DNA of 14,313 bases from Thermoprotei archaeon. Its GTDB lineage: Archaea; Thermoproteota; Thermoprotei; Thermofilales; Thermofilaceae. A program made the position numbers and the translations under genes. A model generated the notes under the pieces. That model made no database searches and was not told the DNA's origin. It was given only the letters and a program-made list of their open reading frames with translations. Location: contig QMRZ01000027.1 in NCBI GenBank assembly GCA_003649495.1, forward strand, positions 1 to 14,313, written 5' to 3'. Of this stretch, positions 6,722 to 12,227 are shown piece after piece; positions within the stretch are counted from its first letter, which is position 1; each line of letters begins with the position of its first letter.

Positions 6722-7107
6722 GCTCCTCCTCCCTTAAAGGCCACAGCAGCTATCTCCACGAGCGCCCCACCCGGCAGCTCACTAACCTCAACCACTACTC
6801 TAGCTGGCGGCCTCCTGAAGTACTGTGAGTACACCTCGTTAAAGTCCCCGTAGAACTTCAAGTCCCTGAGGAATACCACTACCCACACCACGTCCTCCAT
6901 TGAGAAGCCCGCATCCTCCACAATGGCCTTCAAATTCTCCAGAGCCCTCCTCGCCTGCTCGCGTATACCTCCCTCCACAAGCTTGCCAGTCCTAGGGTCG
7001 AGGGGTATCTGACCTGAGATGAATAGCGCGTTGCCAACCCTTACCGCCTGGGAGTAGGGGCCTATGGGCTTCGGCGCCCTATCCGTAAAAATGGCTTCTC
7101 CGCTCAC
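6718..7107 (-). CDS. ridA: RidA (YjgF/YER057c/UK114) enamine/imine deaminase
   Basis: Hydrolyses reactive enamines and imines made by PLP enzymes, protecting other enzymes from damage; forms a cytoplasmic trimer. The 129 residues show the family pattern from APKPIGPYSQAV (11-22) through FISGQIPLDPRTG to the active-site region PPARVVVEVSELPGGALVEI, with the conserved arginine at Arg103 and Glu118. The GTG at 7107 has no ribosome-binding site but lies about 26 bp from a TATA box, so the message is probably leaderless. It appears to head the operon ridA, VTT protein, Cys-rich protein, PP1 phosphatase. The neighbours do not point to a particular PLP pathway. Confidence 0.94.
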   Translation of the reverse strand: MSGEAIFTDRAPKPIGPYSQAVRVGNALFISGQIPLDPRTGKLVEGGIREQARRALENLKAIVEDAGFSMEDVVWVVVFLRDLKFYGDFNEVYSQYFRRPPARVVVEVSELPGGALVEIAAVAFKGGGA

Positions 7108-7130
7108 GGGGTGCAGAAATAGGGCCTCAC

Positions 7131-7138
7131 ATAAATAG
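7131..7138 (-). promoter_or_regulatory. TATA box for ridA operon
   Basis: The minus strand reads CTATTTAT, inside the 44-bp gap after the PfkB gene. Its centre lies 26-27 bp from the GTG at 7107, which fits leaderless transcription starting at the start codon itself. Confidence 0.5.
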
Positions 7139-7151
7139 CCTTAGGCGCCGC

Positions 7152-8069
7152 TTAACTCACCTCAATCTCCTTAATCCCCTCCATCACCCCCCGGGCCCTG
7201 CCGCGAATCCTCCACCTATCCCTAAGCCCGTCTACGCCAGGGCGCTCAACGAGGTAGGATACGGCTGCTGCCGCCATCGCTGCCGCCTCCTCCACTGAGC
7301 CGCTAATCGCGTACTCTATGGAGAATACTGTCAGGTACACATCGCCAGCCCCGGTTACATCAACCACTTGTGAGGGCTTAGCAGCGGGGACGTAGATCAC
7401 CTTATCCTCCCACGCCACGTAGGCGCCATCCTCGCCCATGGTGACGAGAGCTATCTTAGGCCCCCTCTCAGCGAGCCACTTAGCGCTCTGGGGAGGCTCC
7501 AGCCCCGTGAGAACGCGCGCCTCGTCAGCATCTGCATGCACAATATCCGCGTGCTCCAGAGCCTCAATGGCTAGCTCGCTCCTCTCCAGCCTGACAGGCT
7601 CCCTCACCTTGATCCTCCTGAGGTAGCCCTGGAGGTCCAGGCCAGTCAGCCTAGCTCTGGAGTGTATGGACTCGAGAGCGTCAATCGCCACCTCCCCCGC
7701 CACGGGCCCTACAATGGCTATCCTATCCTTCAGCTCGACGAGCTCGGCGTCGATGCGCCTTATCTCCTCAGCCCTGGATAACAGCGTGAGCTCCCTCTCA
7801 GAATCCCTGTAGACCAGCTTGAAGCGCGTGGTCCTGGCGCCCCTGATCACCCTGATGTACGATATGTCTATGTTGTTCCTCGCGAGCATTATCAGGTACT
7901 CGTCGAGGAAGTCATCCCCCACTTTCGAGACGACTAGCGGCTTAACGCCGTGCCTAAGTGCGGCGAAGGCGCCGTACACCACTGTACCTCCAATATTCTG
8001 CCACCTCCTATCCCCCCTGACCACGGTGTCCATCACTATGTGGCCGAAGAACACTGCCTCCAGCGGCAT
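7152..8069 (-). CDS. PfkB-family kinase, resembling archaeal myo-inositol/sugar kinases
   Basis: ATP-dependent kinase of the ribokinase superfamily. The C-terminal signature is DVTGAGD with the catalytic base Asp246 (numbered from the in-frame GTG at 8078). The Gly-Gly of the lid region is at 30-31, and SKVGDDF (51-57) is a typical substrate-side segment. The blocks GHIVMDTVV, LDLQGYLR and IVHADADEA resemble Thermococcus myo-inositol 3-kinase more than ribokinase or phosphofructokinase, so inositol or another small polyol is one candidate substrate; this rests on remembered family sequence. Two starts are possible: ATG 8069 with GGTGAG five bases before it (chosen), or GTG 8078 with GGAGGTG. 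The ATG lies one base after the yjbQ stop, so the two genes are translationally coupled. Substrate is unresolved. Confidence 0.85.
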   Translation of the reverse strand: MPLEAVFFGHIVMDTVVRGDRRWQNIGGTVVYGAFAALRHGVKPLVVSKVGDDFLDEYLIMLARNNIDISYIRVIRGARTTRFKLVYRDSERELTLLSRAEEIRRIDAELVELKDRIAIVGPVAGEVAIDALESIHSRARLTGLDLQGYLRRIKVREPVRLERSELAIEALEHADIVHADADEARVLTGLEPPQSAKWLAERGPKIALVTMGEDGAYVAWEDKVIYVPAAKPSQVVDVTGAGDVYLTVFSIEYAISGSVEEAAAMAAAAVSYLVERPGVDGLRDRWRIRGRARGVMEGIKEIEVS

Positions 8070-8070
8070 C

Positions 8071-8484
8071 TCACTCACCCAACACCTCCACGATCACCCT
8101 CCTATAGCTCCTCGGCCCATCGAGCTCCACTAGGAAGATGTTCTGCCAAGTCCCCCTCACTATGCGGCCATTCTTCACGGGGAACACCCTGGCTGAGCCT
8201 ATGAACGCTGACGCGAGGTGTGCTGCCGCGTTATCATCTATCCTATTGTGCTCCCACCTCCCATCCCAGGGGTACTCCTCCTCCACCTTCCTGAGCATGT
8301 CACTCATCAGGCCCGGCTCGTGCTCATTAGCTATTATCGCGGCAGTGGCGTGGGGAGCGAATACCAGGCAGATGCCGTTAGCAACCCCGCTTTCAGCCAC
8401 AGCCCTCTCCACCTCGGAGGTTATGTCGACCAGCTCCCTCCTCTTATGCGTCCTAAACGTAAGTTCCTTGAAGTAAATCCTCAA
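8071..8484 (-). CDS. YjbQ / UPF0047 family protein
   Basis: Small conserved protein (137 residues) of a family found in all domains. A weak thiamine-phosphate synthase activity has been reported for members, and the physiological role is not settled. The diagnostic blocks are PHATAAIIANE (His45), WEHNRIDDNAAAHL (His79, Asp83, Asp84, Asn85, His89) and GTWQNIFLVELDGPR. The histidines would form the family's metal/phosphate pocket, so the protein looks intact. The start is a TTG at 8484 backed by an unusually clear GGTGAGGAG site. It leads a two-gene unit with the PfkB kinase. Confidence 0.92.
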   Translation of the reverse strand: MRIYFKELTFRTHKRRELVDITSEVERAVAESGVANGICLVFAPHATAAIIANEHEPGLMSDMLRKVEEEYPWDGRWEHNRIDDNAAAHLASAFIGSARVFPVKNGRIVRGTWQNIFLVELDGPRSYRRVIVEVLGE

Positions 8485-8536
8485 ATCTCCTCACCACTTT
8501 TTAAGTCGATTTAGGCTCTCGCGTACTTTCTTCGGG

Positions 8537-8548
8537 CGCTTATAAGCG
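8537..8548 (-). promoter_or_regulatory. Palindromic TATA box for yjbQ-pfkB
   Basis: CGCTTATAAGCG is a perfect 12-bp palindrome with an ideal TATA core. For the minus strand it predicts RNA start near 8516 and a leader of about 32 nt carrying the GGTGAGGAG site. It lies 21 bp beyond the stop of the isopentenyl phosphate kinase gene, so this marks a new transcription unit. Confidence 0.6.
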
Positions 8549-8569
8549 TTCTGCAAGCCAGCTAACTAG

Positions 8570-9325
8570 CTAGGGCTTGACAATCGTGTAGCGCCCCTCC
8601 ACCCCCTCCACCATCGCGCGCAACTCCCTTACTCCCCCGAGCGCTACCCGCACACCCGATCGTGCAGCCCTGAGAGCCTCCATGAGCTTGAGGCGTATCC
8701 CCCCTGTCACGTCCATGCCCGAGCTTGAGCCGCGTATGGTGTCTAGGCTCCGCGGCGTCACCACCTTGAGTAGGCGTGCTCCCTCTCCAGCCCTGGGATC
8801 AGAGGTGTATACGCCGTCAACATCCATCAGGTATATGAGGGCTTCAGCCCCAAGCCTCACAGCAAGCTCGCTGGCGAGGGTATCTCCCGACACTATCTCG
8901 AGCCCCCCAGCCTCGGCCCTCACCAGGCCGCCGTGAGTCACGGGGACTAGCCCGGCTTCGAGGAGCCAGCTAACTAGCTCAGCATCCACCCTACACAAGC
9001 CCTCCCCGTCTAATACGGCCAGGGCTATTGGCGGCAGTCCAACTGCTGGGACCCCCCGCTCGCGCAGTGTCCGCACAACCTCCAAGTTGAGCTGCGTCAT
9101 CCAGTATCTAACCTCCTCGACTAGCTTGGAGCGAGAACCTGCAGCCCTTAGGACCGCGAAGTGCCCAAAGCTCCCGCCCCCGTGAACTATCACCAGCCTT
9201 CTTGACTCGCAGATCTCCGCCATCTCGCGGGATACGGAGGCTAGCGCCTCCCTCCGGAGGCTCAGCGGCCTCTGCTTATCAGTTATCAACGAGCCCCCCA
9301 GCTTTACTACTATGAGCCTATGCAT
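8570..9325 (-). CDS. ipk: Isopentenyl phosphate kinase
   Basis: Phosphorylates isopentenyl phosphate to isopentenyl diphosphate, the last step of the archaeal alternative mevalonate pathway. The 251 residues follow the amino acid kinase fold: VKLGGSLITDK (7-17) at the N terminus, HGGGSFGH at 48-55 whose last histidine (His55) is the catalytic histidine that separates this family from other members, SGDTLAS (146-152), DVDGVYTSDP (168-177) and DVTGGIRLK (205-213). The ATG at 9325 has only a weak ribosome-binding site. It lies 84 bp downstream of the prenyl synthase gene on the same strand, the enzyme that uses its product. The gap contains a TATA-like box, so it may have its own promoter as well. 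Confidence 0.94.
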   Translation of the reverse strand: MHRLIVVKLGGSLITDKQRPLSLRREALASVSREMAEICESRRLVIVHGGGSFGHFAVLRAAGSRSKLVEEVRYWMTQLNLEVVRTLRERGVPAVGLPPIALAVLDGEGLCRVDAELVSWLLEAGLVPVTHGGLVRAEAGGLEIVSGDTLASELAVRLGAEALIYLMDVDGVYTSDPRAGEGARLLKVVTPRSLDTIRGSSSGMDVTGGIRLKLMEALRAARSGVRVALGGVRELRAMVEGVEGRYTIVKP

Positions 9326-9364
9326 CTCAGGCCCCCAGTGCCTCTAGTAGCGGCGTTCAACTCA

Positions 9365-9372
9365 CAATAAGC
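9365..9372 (-). promoter_or_regulatory. Possible TATA box for isopentenyl phosphate kinase
   Basis: The minus strand reads GCTTATTG between the two isoprenoid genes. It would start RNA near 9342, about 17 nt before the ATG. It is weaker than the other boxes in the window; read-through from the upstream gene is equally possible. Confidence 0.3.
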
Positions 9373-9409
9373 CTTCCGCTCCGCTACTCCCAGACTTAGC
9401 TAGCACACC

Positions 9410-10423
9410 TCAGTACTCTCTGCTCGCCACGAACTCGGCTAATGCCCTCAACATTTCCCTACCCTCAGAGCTAGGTAGGACGCTCAGGGCTTGGAGGGCC
9501 TCCTGGACGTATCTCCTCCTGAGCTCCTCAGCCCTACTCCTCGCCCTGGTCTTGGATATGATGTCAATTGCCCTCTCCAGCTCCTCCCTACCCACCCTCT
9601 CGGCCCGGAGTATGCTCCTCAGCTCCTCCCCCTCACTCTGGGAGAGTTCCTCCAGCGCGAGGATCACCACCACATTCCCCAGCTTATGCTCCTCAATGTC
9701 CTTCCCAACCTTCTTACCCGTGACCTCCTCGCGGCCGAAGATGTCTATTATGTCATCACCCACCTGGAAGGCTATTCCCAGGTTCGCCCCATACCTCCTC
9801 AACGCCTCTACTTCTCTTGCCCCTCCATCACCTGAGAGAGCGCCGAAGACGCACGCAGTCTCGATTAGAGCGCCAGTCTTCTTGTAGACCATGTCCAGGT
9901 AATCGTCTAGCGTCACGACACTCCTCCTCCTCTCAACGACATACGGCTCATCCCCCCTCCCTGACTGCTCGAACAATACGTCGAGCCTCTCGCCCTCAAC
10001 TAACAGCTTAAGGGTCCTGGCCATTATGGAGCTGAAAGTCCTCGGATCCCTGGTGTCGCCGAGGGCCTGAGCTATAGACTCCCTGTAGTGTACAGCCACT
10101 AGTATGGCGGTGCTTATTCCATACTTCTTCCAGAGGGTTGGCTTGCCCCTCCTCAGCTCGCTGTGGTCGATTATATCGTCGAATATCAGCGAGTAGTTGT
10201 GGGCGAGCTCCACGGCAGCTGCAGCCGGCAGCGCATCCTCCACGCGCCCCCCCACAGCCAGCGCTGAGGCTAATGTCAAGGCTGGCCTCAGCCGCTTGCC
10301 CCCAGTCCTGATCGGGTACAGAATCGCCTCATGGAACTCGGGGTCAGCGTCCCTCAGGAGGTACTCCTCAATTACTGGATCAACCCTCGCCCCCAGCCTA
10401 AGCAGATCCTTTACACTCTCCAC
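9410..10423 (-). CDS. Geranylgeranyl/farnesyl diphosphate synthase (short-chain polyprenyl synthase)
   Basis: Condenses isopentenyl diphosphate with allylic diphosphates to make C15/C20 chains for archaeal ether lipids. Motifs in order are GGKRLRP (41-47), the first aspartate-rich motif Asp82-Asp83-x-x-Asp86 in DDIIDHSELRRGKPT, KKTG (181-184), and the second motif Asp223-Asp224-x-x-Asp227 in FQVGDDIIDIFG. The residue five before the first aspartate is aromatic (Tyr77), the arrangement of type I archaeal synthases that stops growth at about C20. The 337 residues are normal length. The GTG at 10423 lacks a ribosome-binding site and lies 26 bp from a TATA box, so it is probably leaderless. It is followed by isopentenyl phosphate kinase. 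Exact chain length needs assay. Confidence 0.94.
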   Translation of the reverse strand: MESVKDLLRLGARVDPVIEEYLLRDADPEFHEAILYPIRTGGKRLRPALTLASALAVGGRVEDALPAAAAVELAHNYSLIFDDIIDHSELRRGKPTLWKKYGISTAILVAVHYRESIAQALGDTRDPRTFSSIMARTLKLLVEGERLDVLFEQSGRGDEPYVVERRRSVVTLDDYLDMVYKKTGALIETACVFGALSGDGGAREVEALRRYGANLGIAFQVGDDIIDIFGREEVTGKKVGKDIEEHKLGNVVVILALEELSQSEGEELRSILRAERVGREELERAIDIISKTRARSRAEELRRRYVQEALQALSVLPSSEGREMLRALAEFVASREY

Positions 10424-10430
10424 AGTGGAG
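10418..10430. repeat. Inverted repeat over the prenyl synthase start codon
   Basis: CTCCACAGTGGAG is a 13-bp inverted repeat with 6-bp arms around one central base. It covers the predicted transcription and translation start of the prenyl synthase gene. It could be an operator or chance. Confidence 0.3.
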
Positions 10431-10443
10431 CTGTGAAAGGGCT

Positions 10444-10453
10444 GTTAAATAAC
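10444..10453 (-). promoter_or_regulatory. TATA box for the prenyl synthase gene
   Basis: The minus strand reads GTTATTTAAC, centred 26 bp from the GTG at 10423, which is the spacing expected for a leaderless transcript. Confidence 0.5.
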
Positions 10454-10472
10454 ATTGCTCGCTCAGCTTTCC

Positions 10473-10525
10473 TCAGCTACTCAAGCCTCATCAGACGTAG
10501 CATCGGTAAGGCCAGAAGTCATCAC
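10473..10525 (-). ncRNA. Candidate C/D-box sRNA (2'-O-methylation guide)
   Basis: On the minus strand a perfect C box GTGATGA (10525-10519) is followed by a 12-nt spacer CTTCTGGCCTTA, a D'-like CCGA (10506-10503), 9 nt, a C' box TGATGA (10493-10488), an 11-nt spacer GGCTTGAGTAG and a D box CTGA (10476-10473). The total of 53 nt and guide lengths of 11-12 nt match archaeal C/D sRNAs. Short GCTGAGC sequences lie on both sides and could pair around a mismatch. Weak points are the D' sequence (CCGA, not CTGA) and the long D'-C' spacer. An alternative reading uses CTGA-GCA-GTGATGA (from 10533) as the internal D'-C' pair with a degenerate C box further upstream. I could not assign an rRNA or tRNA target. 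Confidence 0.38.
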
Positions 10526-10532
10526 TGCTCAG

Positions 10533-10558
10533 CCCCCGTATACTTCCTCATCCGGGGG
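10533..10558. repeat. Inverted repeat CCCCCG / CGGGGG with 14-base loop
   Basis: CCCCCG at 10533-10538 and CGGGGG at 10553-10558 can pair. The repeat lies just upstream (minus strand) of the candidate sRNA and on the plus side precedes the presenilin promoter. Its role is unclear. Confidence 0.3.
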
Positions 10559-10574
10559 AGTAAGCTGGTGGGAG

Positions 10575-10585
10575 GCTTAAAATAT
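10575..10585 (+). promoter_or_regulatory. TATA box for the presenilin-like gene
   Basis: GCTTAAAATAT predicts RNA start near 10606. The leader of about 42 nt ends in a perfect GGTGATC ribosome-binding site (10639-10645) before the GTG at 10648. Confidence 0.5.
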
Positions 10586-10647
10586 GCTCTCCCGGGGGGA
10601 TCAGGTACAGTTTTTAGCTGAGGTGTAGGGTAGGGACAGGTGATCAA

Positions 10648-11517
10648 GTGAGTGTTAGGAAGGCCTTCCTCAGGGCACAGCTCGCCATACTGGTAGGCAC
10701 GGGCGTTCTGGGAGGGGGAGGGGCGCTCTTACTCCACATGAGCGGAGTTGCCGCGCTCTTAGAGGGGCCCTTCATAAAGGAGGAGGGCGTCGCGCCCGCC
10801 CTCCTCAACTCATTACTGTTCATAGCCCTCCTGCTGGGCGGCGCACTCCTCATGCTCCTGCTCGCCAAGCTCAGGCTGACCTTCCTAAAGCTGGTAGGCT
10901 CAGCCGCTCTCTCCATGGCATCATTCCTGGTCGGGGAGGTGTACGCGTATGCCATTAGGCTCCAGCCGCTAGCGGCAGACGCCCTATCAGTTACCCTCGC
11001 CGCCGCGACCCTCTACCTCACCCTAATGCGTCCATCCAATCCGGCGTCAGCCCTCTTGCAGGTGGCTGTGGGCTCGCTGCTGGGCCCCATACTCGCCTCC
11101 ATGGCCGCTCCCACCAGCCTACTCCTGATGCTCCTGGCCGCCGCCCTGTACGACGTGTATGCCGTGCATAGAGGCCCCCTGAAGCACCTACTGAAGGAGG
11201 TGCTCAAGACCCAGGGCCCCGCTGACGCTGGGACAGGCCCCTCCCCCCTGGCTCCTCTCACCGTGAACTTCGGCGGCGTGGCCATAGGCATGGGCGACGT
11301 CATACTCTACAGCTCAATGGGGGCATTAGCCCTGCTCAGCCCACGCCTAGACTTCCTCAGGTTTGCTATCGTGCTCCTCTCAATGCTCATCGGAGTGCAT
11401 GCGACGCTAAAGCTCCTGGAGAAGCGCCGCTATGTCGCCGCCCTGCCCATACCGCTGTCCCTATCGCTAGCCACCTACCTCTCATACAACTTGCTTAGCG
11501 CCTGGCTTGGAGCATGA
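10648..11517 (+). CDS. Presenilin/signal peptide peptidase-like intramembrane aspartyl protease
   Basis: Predicted polytopic membrane protease cutting transmembrane helices with two aspartates. The 289 residues are mostly hydrophobic with room for about nine helices. The family's three signatures occur in order: YD with Asp169 (ALYDVYAV), GxGD with Asp217 (AIGMGDVILY), and a PAL-like element at 265-270 (ALPIPL). Order and spacing agree with archaeal SPP/presenilin homologues, which are about this size. A hydrophilic stretch at about 172-205 (HRGPLKHLLKEVLKTQGP...) separates the two catalytic helices, as expected for the cytoplasmic loop. The start is a GTG with GGTGATC two bases upstream, the same arrangement as the ROK gene. 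Substrates are unknown. Confidence 0.85.
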   Translation: MSVRKAFLRAQLAILVGTGVLGGGGALLLHMSGVAALLEGPFIKEEGVAPALLNSLLFIALLLGGALLMLLLAKLRLTFLKLVGSAALSMASFLVGEVYAYAIRLQPLAADALSVTLAAATLYLTLMRPSNPASALLQVAVGSLLGPILASMAAPTSLLLMLLAAALYDVYAVHRGPLKHLLKEVLKTQGPADAGTGPSPLAPLTVNFGGVAIGMGDVILYSSMGALALLSPRLDFLRFAIVLLSMLIGVHATLKLLEKRRYVAALPIPLSLSLATYLSYNLLSAWLGA

Positions 11518-11637
11518 GTACTCACGCGGGAAGACATCTAAAACACGTGGATGGGGCTTATGGGGCGGGGGTCAGGCCGCCCATCACTCCACACGAGTTA
11601 GGACACCAACGCGCTCCTCATCCCCTCAGGGCCGTCG

Positions 11638-11886
11638 CTACGCGGATATTAAAGTACTGCTCCTTATGACGCCCGGTATCCTCCTGATGTTCATCACCGC
11701 CTCCTCCAGCTCCTCCAGGTTTCCCACCTCGAGCTTCGTGATGACATCGAATTCACCGTAGACCACGTGCGCCTCACTGACCACGTCCATCTCAAGCAGC
11801 TTCCTGAGGACCTCGTACTCCCTACCGACCTCGACCACTAGTATCACGTAAGCCACTATCTTGTCTCCACCCGAGGGCGTGGACAC
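11638..11886 (-). CDS. Stand-alone Lrp/AsnC ligand-binding (RAM) domain protein
   Basis: Single RAM domain without a DNA-binding helix-turn-helix. Such proteins bind amino acids or related ligands and may modulate Lrp-type regulators by mixed assembly; the role here is inferred. The beta-alpha-beta-beta-alpha-beta pattern is visible: AYVILVVEVGREYEVLRKLL, then VVSEAHVVYGEFDVITKLEV, then LEELEEAVMNIRRIPGVIRSSTLI. The GxxD-type YGEFDV turn is characteristic. I place the start at the GTG 11886 (82 residues, typical for the family) because a TATA box lies 26 bp before it; a longer frame from 11943 would put the promoter inside the gene and add a tail not seen in the family. It is convergent with the presenilin-like gene across a 120-bp gap with no recognisable content. 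Confidence 0.85.
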   Translation of the reverse strand: MSTPSGGDKIVAYVILVVEVGREYEVLRKLLEMDVVSEAHVVYGEFDVITKLEVGNLEELEEAVMNIRRIPGVIRSSTLISA

Positions 11887-11907
11887 AATAAAAGAGGCCG
11901 CCGCAAT

Positions 11908-11917
11908 CTTAATAAAG
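11908..11917 (-). promoter_or_regulatory. TATA box for the RAM-domain gene
   Basis: The minus strand reads CTTTATTAAG, centred 26 bp from the GTG at 11886. This spacing decides the choice of start codon for the gene and implies a leaderless message. Confidence 0.5.
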
Positions 11918-11959
11918 GGTTCCGTTTCCTCGGGCCGCATCACTCCTTATCTTCCTGCC

Positions 11960-12138
11960 TCATCGTGGTGCGGCTTCATTGGCTCCGCCTCACCCAGGGG
12001 GCTCGCCTAGGTGGCTCACCCTGTGGGGTCGTGGGCGGCTGTCGAGCCCAGCGGCACGGGGCTCCCATCTATCTTCAGCCTAGCGGGCTTGGAGCACGGC
12101 TCCCACCGCCCCGCAAGCCCACGAAAATGGTGGAACAT
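11960..12138 (-). pseudogene. Possible decayed C-terminal tail of an IS200/IS605 TnpB-type transposase
   Basis: Within the largest gap (11887-12227) the minus strand has a short frame from an ATG at 12138 to a TGA at 12018-12016, reading in part RWEPCSKPARLKIDG and STAAHDPTG. It continues after a shift as SHLGEPPG, a stop, then GGANEAAPR and a stop at 11960. This Pro/Gly/Ala-rich, disordered composition is like the tails of crenarchaeal TnpB proteins as I remember them. No RuvC or zinc-ribbon motif is present, so the call is weak. The stretch is GC-rich; the part next to lacS (12131-12207) is distinctly AT-rich. No tRNA or other RNA gene was recognised in the gap. Confidence 0.25.
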
Positions 12139-12208
12139 TGCATTGTAAGTGCTTTTACTCGAAGCATAATGATACAGAATACAAAACGCTACACTCTAAT
12201 GTTTCTAC

Positions 12209-12225
12209 CCCCAGCATTGCCGGGG
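12209..12225 (-). terminator. Hairpin just after the lacS stop
   Basis: On the minus strand CCCCGGC and GCTGGGG pair across an AAT loop (7 bp, one G-U). The hairpin begins 2 nt after the TAA at 12230-12228. A T-rich stretch (TTTTGTATT) follows about 30 nt later. Archaeal termination depends mainly on T tracts, so the hairpin may instead protect the 3' end. Confidence 0.35.
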
Positions 12226-12227
12226 CC

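Noticed and set aside
11518..11637. Small RNA gene in the gap between the presenilin-like and RAM-domain genes
   Set aside because: C-box-like (GGATGAG, GTGATGG) and CTGA sequences occur on the minus strand, but spacing does not fit a guide RNA and the boxes are imperfect.
11887..11943. Longer start for the RAM-domain gene at GTG 11943 / ATG 11940
   Set aside because: It would place the best TATA box inside the coding region and add an N-terminal tail that stand-alone RAM proteins do not have.
12001..12125. GC-rich block as a structured RNA (RNase P RNA, SRP RNA or tRNA)
   Set aside because: None of the conserved core sequences of these RNAs is visible and no consistent long-range pairing was found by eye.
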